A DNA stretch of 64,000 nucleotides, from contig NC_091255.1 in the NCBI RefSeq assembly GCF_042477335.2, positions 47,780,501 through 47,844,500 on the forward strand, written 5' to 3'. The notes beneath the pieces are model-generated. The model had not been told where the DNA came from and made no database searches. It was given only the letters and a program-made list of their open reading frames with translations. Position 1 is the first letter of the stretch. Every line of letters starts with the position of its first letter. The position numbers and the translations under genes were made by a program. Shown here one piece after another: positions 55,417 to 64,000 of this stretch. This DNA is from Ovis canadensis (taxonomy: Eukaryota; Chordata; Mammalia; Artiodactyla; Bovidae).

Positions 55417-56682
55417 AGAAAATCAGTATCACTTGCAATAAACAGAATGAAAAGCCAAATGCAAGATTATTAAACACTAGCTAGATATTTACATCTACTC
55501 TCATTGATTGAAAAAAGATAGGATTCAGAAGTGTCTTTTCTTTTAGGTCTCTCATTAGAGAGATGATCTCAAACAGTTTTTCACTTAAGTTACTAAGGAA
55601 CGGAAAAGAATTGAAAAAAAAAAGGGGGTAATTTCTTCACTCTGTGGTTCAGAGGTTTTTGTGACATGTCGACTAGTTACCATCAAACTGCATATACCTG
55701 TAGTATCCATCCCACCCTTGGGGCAAATTGAGGGGCAAGATTCAAAGCTGAAGTATAGCACTGAGTGTACGGCACCTGCTCCATCCACTGAAGCAATTCT
55801 TACTAAGTGGCACAGGAAGGGACATCTAAGCATTTCGGTTATCACTCTAAAACAAGCCTGTAAAAGTGATGCCAGGTGGGTTTAAGGTGTCTCTTAAAAA
55901 TGGAGGGGTTTCTGTGGAAAAAAAATGAATTGAAATAGGAACCAGCTGCCTTGTGCTGAGATACTCCATCACAGAGTTCTGACCCCCACCAGCACGTTGC
56001 CATCAGCCAGTAAAAAGAGACCAAAAGAAGAGAAGAAGTCCCTTCTTCCACACTTTGATGTTTAATGAATTAAGTTTTGTTTCAGCTGAACTCTCTCAAA
56101 AACTTCCTCAGCAACGCTGGGTAGAACTAGACTCAAAGCTACCGGGTTTCTAGGAAACTATTAAGAGACAAAAAAAAGTGTAGTGATTGCATACAGAGCA
56201 AGAGGACTTGAAGTTAGGACTCCTGCTGGGCAATGAAAGGGCCTACTCTTACTGTAATAAGTCCAAATTCTGTTAAGTGTTGCAACACTTAATTAAAAGG
56301 GTGGCCTTTTAATCACTAGTGTTGAAAGGTGGAGGTGGCTAGATATGTTGAAAGCAACTTTGATTACAGGCTTAGCATGTGTCTATCAAAACAGAGACAC
56401 AACAAAAAGGGCAGGAAACTGAAGACAGCTTTCATTCGACCCAATGTGTATATTGGTAGAGTTATGTCTGTTGTTTGCCCAACAATTGCCATCCTATAAG
56501 GAGCATCTAGGAGCATGTGTATCTAGCATGTAGTAGGCATTCTGATTACATGAGCAAGCGAGTGAATGTGAGAATGGAAGAGGACTCCTGGCCACTACAG
56601 AGAGCAAGCACAGTAAAGCTGTTGCTCCTAAGAAATTCCAACTCAAGAGACGGGCCACCCTTACACACATTTAAAAATCAAT
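55417..56682. other. No recognisable gene or repeat
   Basis: The longest apparently non-repetitive stretch right of CWC25. Short open frames on both strands (for example about 74 codons at 55661-55885 plus) resemble nothing I know. Confidence 0.5.
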
Positions 56683-57062
56683 ATAGGGCTTCCCTGGTGG
56701 CTCAGTGTTAAAGAATCCGCCTGCCAATGCAGTGTTCGATCCCTGATCCAGGAAGATCCCATATGCTGCAAATCAGCTAAACCCATGAGCCACAACTACT
56801 GAAGCCCTCACACCCTGGAGCCCGTGCTTTGCAACAAGAGTAGCTCCCACTAGCCACAACTACAGAAAAGCCTGCTCAACAACAGGACCCAGCACAGCCA
56901 AAAATAAATAAATGAAATCCATATAAATGTAATTATTGGGATTTCCCTGGTGGTCCAGTGGTTAAGACTCCATGCTTCTGCTGCAGGCGGCTTGAGTTCA
57001 ATCCCTGGTTAGAGAACTAAGATCCCACTTGCCAGGCAGCACAGCACCCTCTCCAAAAAAAG
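56683..57062 (+). repeat. Two CHR-type SINEs in tandem
   Basis: 56683-56915 long form ('cttccctggtggctcagtgt' to A-rich). 56937-57062 short form ('ttccctggtggtccagtggt' to poly(A)). Confidence 0.88.
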
Positions 57063-57302
57063 AATTTATCATCAAGAAACAAACATGGAACATGCGTATT
57101 TAGCTTCATTCCCTCCCCAAACTCTGCCAAAACAATAGCATATATAACTTGACATGGAAAAAAGAGAACTGAAAAGGGAAGAGAAGAGCTGGGTCAGTTT
57201 TTGAACGTGGAAACTGGTGATGGTGGGGGCTATGATTTAGCAGAGAAGAGGAAGCTGAAACCTAAGTGTTGACTCTGGCAGTACACTACATTTCGAAAGC
57301 AT

Positions 57303-57610
57303 ATTAAAATGACCTGTAAGATAAAAAAACAAGTATGGAGGCCTGGGTCCCACTAGGCATAAATAGTTCAAAAATATCTCTGGGTATATGGCAGTTCCTC
57401 AAAAAATTATATATAGAATTATCATATGACCCAGCAATTCCACCTCTGTGTATATACTCCAAAGAAACTAATGTAGGCACTCAAACAAATATTTGTATAT
57501 TCTGTTCATACTGTTCATAGTAGTATTATACACAGTAGCCAATAGCTGAAAGCAATGCAATACAAGTGTCCACTGATGGACGGATAAACAAAAATATATA
57601 TACAAAATAT
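57303..57610 (+). repeat. L1 fragment, including duplicated unit copy 1
   Basis: 'tatgacccagcaattccacc', 'gttcatagtagtattataca' and 'caagtgtccactgatggacg' are L1 ORF2/3' text. 57303-57445 recurs at 58007-58413. Confidence 0.8.
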
Positions 57611-57639
57611 AAATACACACATATATAGGAATTGTGTAT

Positions 57640-57925
57640 ATTGCAGGCAGACTGTTTACCATCTGAGCTACCAGGGAAGCCCTTGTACCATATCATGTGT
57701 GTGTGTATGTGTCTGTGTGTGTGCTCAGTCTCGTCCAACTCTGCAACCCCATGGACTGTTGCCCACTAGGCTCCTCTGTCCATAGGATTTCCAGGCAAGG
57801 ATACTGTTGTGGGTTGCCATTTCCTCCTCCAGGGGACCTTCCAGACCCAAGAATAGAACTCATGTCTCCTGCGTCTCCTGCACTGACAGGCAGGTTCTTT
57901 ACCACTGAGCCACCTGGGAAGCAGT
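57640..57925 (-). repeat. Bov-tA SINEs, one partial and one full
   Basis: A reversed Bov-tA head remnant (57640-57682, 'accatctgagctaccaggga') is followed by (TG)n and a full reversed Bov-tA (57700-57925, to 'gccacctgggaagca'). Confidence 0.85.
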
Positions 57926-58006
57926 AATTTATATATTTTTATATATTCATATAAATATTTTTAATATTATTTAACATATATAAATTATATATAATAATAT
58001 ATATAT
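57926..58006. repeat. AT-rich simple sequence
   Basis: Mixed TA/ATT repeats between a Bov-tA and the duplicated unit. Confidence 0.8.
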
Positions 58007-58413
58007 TAATGGCCTGTAAGATAAAGACCTGTAAGATAAATAACCTGTAAGATAAAGAAACAAGTGTGAAGGCCTGGGTCCCACTGAAGGTGAAGGTGAA
58101 AGTGAAGTCACTCAGTCGTGTCCAACTCTTTGTGACCCCGTGGACCGTAACCTACTAGGCTTCTCCATCCATGGGATTCTCCAGGCAAGAATACTTGAGT
58201 GGATTGCCATTTCCTTCTCCAGGGGATCTTCCCAACCCAGGGATCGAACCCAGGTCTCCCGCATTGGAGGCAGACGCTTTAACCTCTGAGCCACCAGGGA
58301 AGCCCGTTGGGTATAAATAATTCAAAAATATCTCTGGATATATGGCAGTTCCTCAAAAAATTATCTATATAGAATTATTATCATATGACCCAGCAATTCC
58401 ACCTCTGAATATA
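58007..58413 (+). repeat. Duplicated unit copy 2, with Bov-tA insertion
   Basis: Matches 57303-57445 ('aggcctgggtcccact', 'tggcagttcctcaaaaaatt', 'tatgacccagcaattccacc'). A reversed Bov-tA (58086-58305) is inserted after 'gtcccact'. The motif cctgtaagataaa is present three times here and once in copy 1. Confidence 0.85.
58086..58305 (-). repeat. Bov-tA SINE inside duplicated unit
   Basis: 'gtgaagtcactcagtcgtgt' to 'gccaccagggaagccc', reversed and well preserved. Confidence 0.92.
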
Positions 58414-58730
58414 TATATAATATTATATATTATCATTATATTATATAATGTAATATGTATATTACAATGTAATATAAAGTAATGTATGTAAGTATATAGT
58501 GCATATAATAATTATTATGCATAAAATATACAATAAGCCCCCAAATATATAATATATTATTATACATCATATTATGTTAAACAAAATTATTATTATATAT
58601 AATAATATAAAAATATATACTGATATATAGTTTATATTGTATATATTATATTTTATATATTATTGTATATAATATATACATAATATTATATATGTATATA
58701 TAAATTTGTGTATATGGATATGTATATATG
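58405..58730. repeat. Long AT-rich low-complexity block
   Basis: About 325 bases of imperfect TA, ATT and TATA repeats with almost no G or C. Confidence 0.92.
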
Positions 58731-59002
58731 CTGCTACTACTAAGTCACTTCAGTCGTGTCCGACTCTGTGCGACCCCATAGACGGCAGCCCACCAGGCTC
58801 CCCCATCCCTGGGATTCTCCAGGCAAGAACACTGGAGTGGGTTGCCATTTCCTTCTCCAATGCATGAAAGTGAAAAGTAAAAGTGAAGTCGCTCAGTCGT
58901 GCCGACTCTTAGTGACCCCATGGACTGCAGCCCACCAGGCTCCTCCATCCTTGGGATTTTCCAGACAAGAGGACTGGAGTGGGGTGCCATTGCCTTCTCC
59001 AT
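58728..59002 (-). repeat. Bov-A2 SINE (dimer)
   Basis: Two reversed Bov-A monomers ('gaacactggagtgggttgcc' and 'gaggactggagtggggtgcc') separated by 'gaaagtgaaaagtaaaagtg'. A TA-rich stretch follows to 59040. Confidence 0.92.
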
Positions 59003-59046
59003 GTATATATATGTATGTATACATATATATGTATATATAAATTTAG

Positions 59047-59612
59047 CCTTCAGTTCAGTTCAGTCACTCAGTCGTGTCCGATTCTTTGCGACCCCATGAA
59101 TTGCACCACGCCAGGCCTCCCTGTCCATCACCAACTCCGGATTTCACTCAAACTCACGTCCATCAAGTTGGTGATGCCATCCAGCCGTCTCATCCTCTGT
59201 CGTCCCCTTCTCCTCCTGCCCCCAATCCCTCCCAGCATCAGAGTCTTTTCCAATGAGTCAACTCTTCGCATGTGGTGGCCAAAGTACTGGAGTTTCAGTT
59301 TTAGCATCATTCTTTCCAAAGAAATCCCAGGGCTGATCTCCTTCAGAATTGACTGGTTGGATCTCCTTGCAGTCCAAGGGACTCTCAAGAGTCTTCTCCA
59401 ACACCACAATTCAAAAGCATCAATTCTTCGGCACTCAGCCTTCTTCACAGTCCAACTCTCACATCCATACATGACCACTGGAAAAGCCATAGCCTTGACT
59501 AGATGGACCTTTGTTGTCAAAGTAATGTCTCTGCTTTTGAATATGCTGTCTAGGTTGGTCATAACTTTTCTTCCAAGGAGTAAGCGTGTTTTAATTTCAT
59601 GGCTGCAATCAC
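59047..59612 (-). repeat. BovB 3' fragment
   Basis: The minus strand encodes [19 protein letters not shown] to [15 protein letters not shown] of the BovB ORF end, with its 3' terminus at 59047. Confidence 0.92.
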
Positions 59613-59635
59613 CAACTTGAAAGAAATGAAATTCT

Positions 59636-60106
59636 TGTTGCAGGAAGGAGGACCCCTTCTAGTCTCAAAAGTGACTCAGAAATGAACTGTCCACAGAGGC
59701 GCACTTGCTGACAAAACAAGAGGCTTTACTGGGATGGGATGCCCAGGCAGAAAGCAGGAGGGTAAGGGAACCCAGGAAGCCTGCTCTGCCGTGTGGCTCT
59801 CAGTCTCAGGTTTATGGCGAGGGGATAAGTTTCCAGGTTGTCTCTGGCCAATCATTCTGACTCAGGGTCCTTCCATCCTGGTGGCACACACATTGCTCAG
59901 CCAAGACAGAGTCCAACAAGGAGGGTTCTGGGAGGTTGGTGGGACATGTGGCATCTCCTTTTGACCTTTCCCAAATTTTTTCAGTTGGTGGTGGCTTGTT
60001 AATTTTGTGTTTCTTACCAAAATCTCCTGTTGTAGAATAGCTCATGCAAATGGTTACTATGGTGCCTGACCAGGGTAGATGGTTTCAGTCCGTGTTTCCC
60101 CTAACA
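59636..60106 (-). mobile_element. Solo endogenous retrovirus LTR
   Basis: 471 bases with TG...CA ends (minus strand TGTTAGGGG to CTGCAACA). It has an AGTAAA poly(A)-like signal and near-matching 4-base flanks (ttct / ttat). It splits an L1 fragment and contains no coding region. Confidence 0.7.
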
Positions 60107-60260
60107 TTATGACCCCTGCTACAACGTGGAGGAATCTTGAATCCTCACTTTATGCTAAGTGAAATAAGTCAGACACAAAAGACAAATACTGTTTGATTCC
60201 ACTTGTATGAGGCACTAGAGTAGTCAAATCCATAAAGAAAGAAAACGAGAGAGAGAACTG
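60107..60260 (+). repeat. L1 fragment, continuation after the LTR
   Basis: 'tgctacaacgtggaggaatc', 'atgctaagtgaaataagtca' and 'tttgattccacttgtatgag' continue the L1 text begun before the LTR. Confidence 0.75.
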
Positions 60261-60894
60261 TGGAGAGGAACAGAGAAGAGAACTGATAGTTGAGGAACCC
60301 TGGGAAAACCAGGAACTTGGCACCACCAGGTGGGCTGCAAATAGGGAATTTTGGTGAAAGCCTGTATAAGGAGCAGTTGAGATTTTTAATCTCTATATTT
60401 CCAATCCCAGAGGTGAAAGATTTGTTGAAGAGACTGAACCTGAGAGACTCCTCTGGTTCCAGCTGGATGGCCAAGGGCTTTCAGAATCTGCGGTGGGGAT
60501 TAACTGAAAGTCTGCTTATTAAAAAACAGGATCACTAATTCCCTTCCTCCTCCCAGTCCTACTCCCCAAATGATAGCATCAATGCGTTTATTCTAGGCCG
60601 GAGATTGCAGAATTTTTCTATGGAGAAACTAAATGACCTGAGGAATGCAGGGGATAGTGATCCACAGATACAGACGTTTGGAAGTTCCCAGATGAAAAAG
60701 CTGCTCAGCATTGGGTTTCTCACAAGGAAGTTCACCAGTCAGCAAGCCCTACCCAAGAACACAGAGTTTCCAATGGCCTTTATCCTACCGAGTTAATTGG
60801 TGAATGCTCTCAACACAAGAATCCCAAACCAAAAGAAACAGCAGTAGAAAGGACTTTGAGGGAAAAATAGACTCTTCTTGGAGAAGAAGAATAC
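60261..60894. other. No recognisable gene or repeat
   Basis: Moderate GC. Open frames at 60290-60538 and 60605-60796 (plus) match nothing I know. Possibly an old unnamed element. Confidence 0.45.
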
Positions 60895-63800
60895 TTCAGT
60901 TCAGTTACATTCACTCGCTCAGTCGTGTCAGACTCTTTGCAACGCCATGAATCGCAGCACACCAGGCCTCCCTGTCCATCACCAACTCCCAGAGTCCACC
61001 CAAACCCATGTCCATTGAGTCGGGGATGCCATCCAGCCATCTCATCCTCTGTCGTCCCCTTCTCCTCCTGCCCCCAATCCCTCCCAGCATCAGAGTCTTT
61101 TCCAATGAGTCAACTCTTCCAATGAGTCAACTCTTCCCATGAGGTGGCCAAAGTACTGGAGTTTCAGCTTTAGCATCATTCTTTCCAAAGAAATCCCAGG
61201 GCTGATCTCCTTGCAGTCCAAGGGACTCTCAAGAGTCTTCTCCAACACCACAGTTCAAAAGCATCAATTCTTCGGCACTCAGCTTTCTTCACAGTGCAAC
61301 TCTCACATCCATACATGACCACTGGAAAAACCATAGCCTTGACTAGATGGACCTTAGTCGGCGAAGTAATGTCCCTGCTTTTCAATATGCTATCTAGGTT
61401 GGTCATAACTTTTCTTCCAAGGAGTAAGTGTCTTTTAATTTCATGGCTGCAATCACCATCTGCAGTGATTTTGGAGCCCCCCAAAAATAAAGTCTGACAC
61501 TGTTTCCACAGTTTCTCCATCTATTTCCCATGAAGTGATGGAACCAGATGCCATGATCTTCATTTTCTGAATGTTGAGCTTTAAGCCAACATTTTCACTC
61601 TCCTCTTTCACTTTAATCAAGAAGCTTTTTAGTTCCTCTTCGCTTTCTGCCATAAGGGTGGTGTCATCTGCATATCTGAGGTTATTGATATTTCTCCCAG
61701 CAATCTTGATTCCAGCTTGTGCTTCTTCCAGCCCAGCGTTTCTTATGATGTACTCTGCATATAAATTAAATAAGCAGGGTGACAATATACAGCCTTGACG
61801 TACTCCTTTTTCTATTTGGAACCAGTCTGTTGTTCCATGTCCAGTTCTAACTGTTGCTTCCTGACCTGCATACAGGTTTCTCAAGAGGCAGGTCAGGTGG
61901 TCTGGTATTCCCATCTGTTGAAGAATTTTCCACAGTTTATTGTGATCCACACAGTCAAAGGCTTTGGCATAGTCAATAAAGCAGAAATAGATGTTTTTCT
62001 GGAACTCTCTTGCTTTTTCCATGATCCAGCAGATGTTGGCAATTTGATCTCTGGTTCCTCTGCCTTTTCTAAAACCAGCTTGAACATCTGGAAGTTCACA
62101 ATTCATGTATTGCTGAAGCCTGGCTTGGAGAATTTTGAGCATTACTTTACTAGCGTGTGAGATGAGTGCAATTGTGCAGTAGTTTAAGCATTCTTTGGCA
62201 TTGCCTTTCTTTGGGATTGGAATGAAAACTGACCTTTTCCAGTCCTGTGGCCACTGCTGAGTTTTCCAAATTTACTGGCATATTGAGTGCAGCACTTTCA
62301 CAGCATCATCTTTCGAGATTTGAAATAGCTCAACTGGAATTCCATCACCTCCACTAGCTTTGTTCATAGTCATGCTTCCTAAGGCCCACTTGACTTCACA
62401 TTGCAGGATGTCTGGCTCTAGGTGAGTGATCACACCATTGTGTGATCTGGGTCGTGAAGATCTTTTTTGTACAGTTCTTCTGTGTATTCTTGCCACCTCT
62501 TCTTAATATCTTCTGCTTCTGTTAGGTCCATACCATTTCTGTCCTTTATCGAGCCCATCTTTGCATGAAATGTTCCCTTGGTATCTCTAATTTTCTTGAA
62601 GAGATCTCTAGTCTTTCCCATTTTGTTCTTTTCCTCTATTTTTTTGGATTGATCTCTGAGGAAGGCTTTCTTATCTCTTCTTGCTATTCTTTGGAACTCT
62701 GCATTCAGATGCTTATATCTTTCCTTTTCTCCTTTGTTTTTCACTTCTCTTCTTTTCACAGCTATTTGTAAGGCCTCCTCAGACAGCCATTTTGCTTTTT
62801 TGCATTTCTTTTCCATGGGGATGGTCTTGATCCCTGTCTCCTGTACAATGTCACAAACCTCCGTCCGTAGTTCATCAGGCACTCTATCTATCAGATCTAG
62901 TCCCTTAAATCTATTTCTCACTTCCACTGTATAATCATAAGGGATTTGATTTAGGTCATACCTGAATGGTCTAGCGGTTTTCCCATACTTTCTTCAATTT
63001 AAGTCTGAATTTGGCAATAAGGAGTTCATGATCTGAGCCACAGTCAGCTCCTGGTCTTGTTTTTGTTGACTGTATAGAGCTTCTCCATCTTTGGCTGCAA
63101 AGATATAATCAATATATCTTTGAATGCAATAATATAATCAATCTGATTTCAGTGTTGACCATCTGGTGATGTCCATGTGTAGAGTCTTCTCTTGTGTTGT
63201 TGGAAGACGGTGTTTGCTATGACCAGTGCATTTTCATGGCAAAACTCTATTAGTCTTTGCCCTGCTTCATTCTGCATTCCAAGGCCAAATTTGCCTGTTA
63301 CTCCAGGTGTTTCTTGACTTCCTACTTCTGCATTCCAGTCCCCTATAATGAAAAGGACATCTTTTATGGGTGTTAGTTCTAAAAGGTCTTGTAGGTCTTC
63401 ATAGAACCGTTCACCTTCAGCTTCTTCAGAGTTACTGGTTGGGGCATAAACTTGGATTACTGTGATACTGAATGGTTTGCCTTGGAAACTAACAGAGATC
63501 ATTCTGTCATTTTTGAGATTGCATCTAAGTACTGCATTTCGGACTCTTTTGTTGACCATGATGGCTACTCCATTTCTTCTAAGGGATTCCTGCCCGCAGT
63601 AGTAGATATACTGGTCATCTGAGTTAAATTCACCCATTCCAGTCCATTTTAGTTCACTGATTCCTAGAATGTTGACATTCAGTCTTGCCATCTCCTATTT
63701 GACCACTTCCAATTTGCCTTGATTCATGGGCTTCCCTGGTGGCTCAGAGGTTAAAAAGTGTCTGCCTCCAATGCGGGAGATCTGGGTTTGATCCCTGGGT

Positions 63801-64000
63801 TGGGAAGATCCCCTATAGAAGGAAATGGTAATCCACCCCAGTATTCTTGCCTGGAGAATCCCATGGAAGGAGAAGCCTAGTAGGTTACAGTCCACGGAGT
63901 CCTGAAGAGTCGGACATGACTGAGGGACTTCACGTTCACCTTATGGACCTGACATTCCAGGTTCCTATGCAATATTGCTCTTTACAGCATCGGACCTTAC
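60895..64000 (-). mobile_element. Nearly full-length BovB (RTE) LINE, inactive, runs off the right edge
   Basis: BovB is a non-LTR retrotransposon whose single ORF has an AP-type endonuclease and a reverse transcriptase; RTE elements insert by target-primed reverse transcription. Here the 3' end is at 60895. The RT (61453-62142) includes GFRKGRGTRDQ, FIDYAKAFDCVDH, the catalytic YADD ([10 protein letters not shown]) and [20 protein letters not shown]. The linker frames are 62272-62496 and 62430-62927. The endonuclease (63149-63691) has LKWTGMGEFNSDDQY, GDWNAEVG and TWTSPDG. The ORF is broken: frames change near 61485, 62450 and 62930-63150, and a TAA replaces a Gln codon near 62272. A Bov-tA at 63728-63937 interrupts its 5' part, and BovB text resumes at 63940. 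Confidence 0.93.
63728..63937 (+). repeat. Bov-tA SINE nested in BovB
   Basis: 'gggcttccctggtggctcag', 'gatccctgggttgggaagat' and 'agagtcggacatgactgagg'. BovB sequence is present on both sides. Confidence 0.93.

Noticed and set aside
29046..63700. Reverse-transcriptase-like frames as host genes or exogenous retroviral pol
   Set aside because: All are pieces of BovB, a non-LTR retrotransposon, recognised by its ORF motifs and its 3' terminus. None has LTRs or gag around it.
402..63937. tRNA genes suggested by A/B-box-like sequence at SINE heads
   Set aside because: The tRNA-like parts belong to Bov-tA and CHR-type SINEs, are diverged, continue into SINE bodies and do not form complete cloverleaves.
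39500..64000. C17orf98 or RPL23, expected to the right of CWC25 by human gene order
   Set aside because: I looked for their coding exons on the minus strand and found none that I could support. They probably lie beyond the window.

Overview
This window is nuclear DNA of a ruminant, most likely a bovid. It is dense in ruminant-type interspersed repeats: BovB (RTE-clade) LINE pieces, Bov-tA and Bov-A2 SINEs with the usual 'ctcagtcgtgtccgactc' core, and CHR-type tRNA-derived SINEs. I cannot tell cattle from sheep, goat or deer by reading. Repeat families are named from memory of their consensus sequences; no database search was run.

Two protein-coding genes are present, both on the minus strand, in the order also known on human 17q12. 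(1) PIP4K2B (phosphatidylinositol-5-phosphate 4-kinase type 2 beta): only the first five coding exons (residues 1-218) lie in the window, between 16695 and 156, and the rest runs off the left edge. (2) CWC25 (spliceosome-associated step-I splicing factor): all ten coding exons are present, from the ATG at 39428 to the stop at 19089. The exon sizes sum to 1278 nt including the stop, giving 425 codons, with canonical GT-AG introns and an open frame throughout. The two genes lie head to tail. A probable CWC25 poly(A) signal (17757-17762) lies only a few hundred bases upstream of the CpG-island promoter of PIP4K2B (about 16250-17480).

Layout: 1-16.7 kb, 5' half of PIP4K2B, with a 9.7-kb first intron holding old L2, MIR and L1 fragments and a few SINEs. 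16.2-17.5 kb, CpG-island promoter with GC boxes, a YY1-type site, a (GGC)6 tract and a tiny upstream ORF. 17.7-19.1 kb, CWC25 3' UTR. 19.1-39.4 kb, CWC25. 39.5-39.7 kb, CWC25 promoter. 40-64 kb, no host gene that I can support: BovB fragments in both orientations, nested SINEs, several solo LTRs, L1 pieces and an AT-rich block, ending in a nearly full-length but broken BovB copy that runs off the right edge.

The two genes have unrelated jobs (lipid second-messenger and GTP-sensing kinase; pre-mRNA splicing). I see no operon-like or accessory system and no convincing previously undescribed biological system. The points most worth checking concern the PIP4K2B 5' leader, the tight tandem spacing of the two genes, and the repeat architecture on the right side (a local duplication, long inverted BovB copies, nested insertions).
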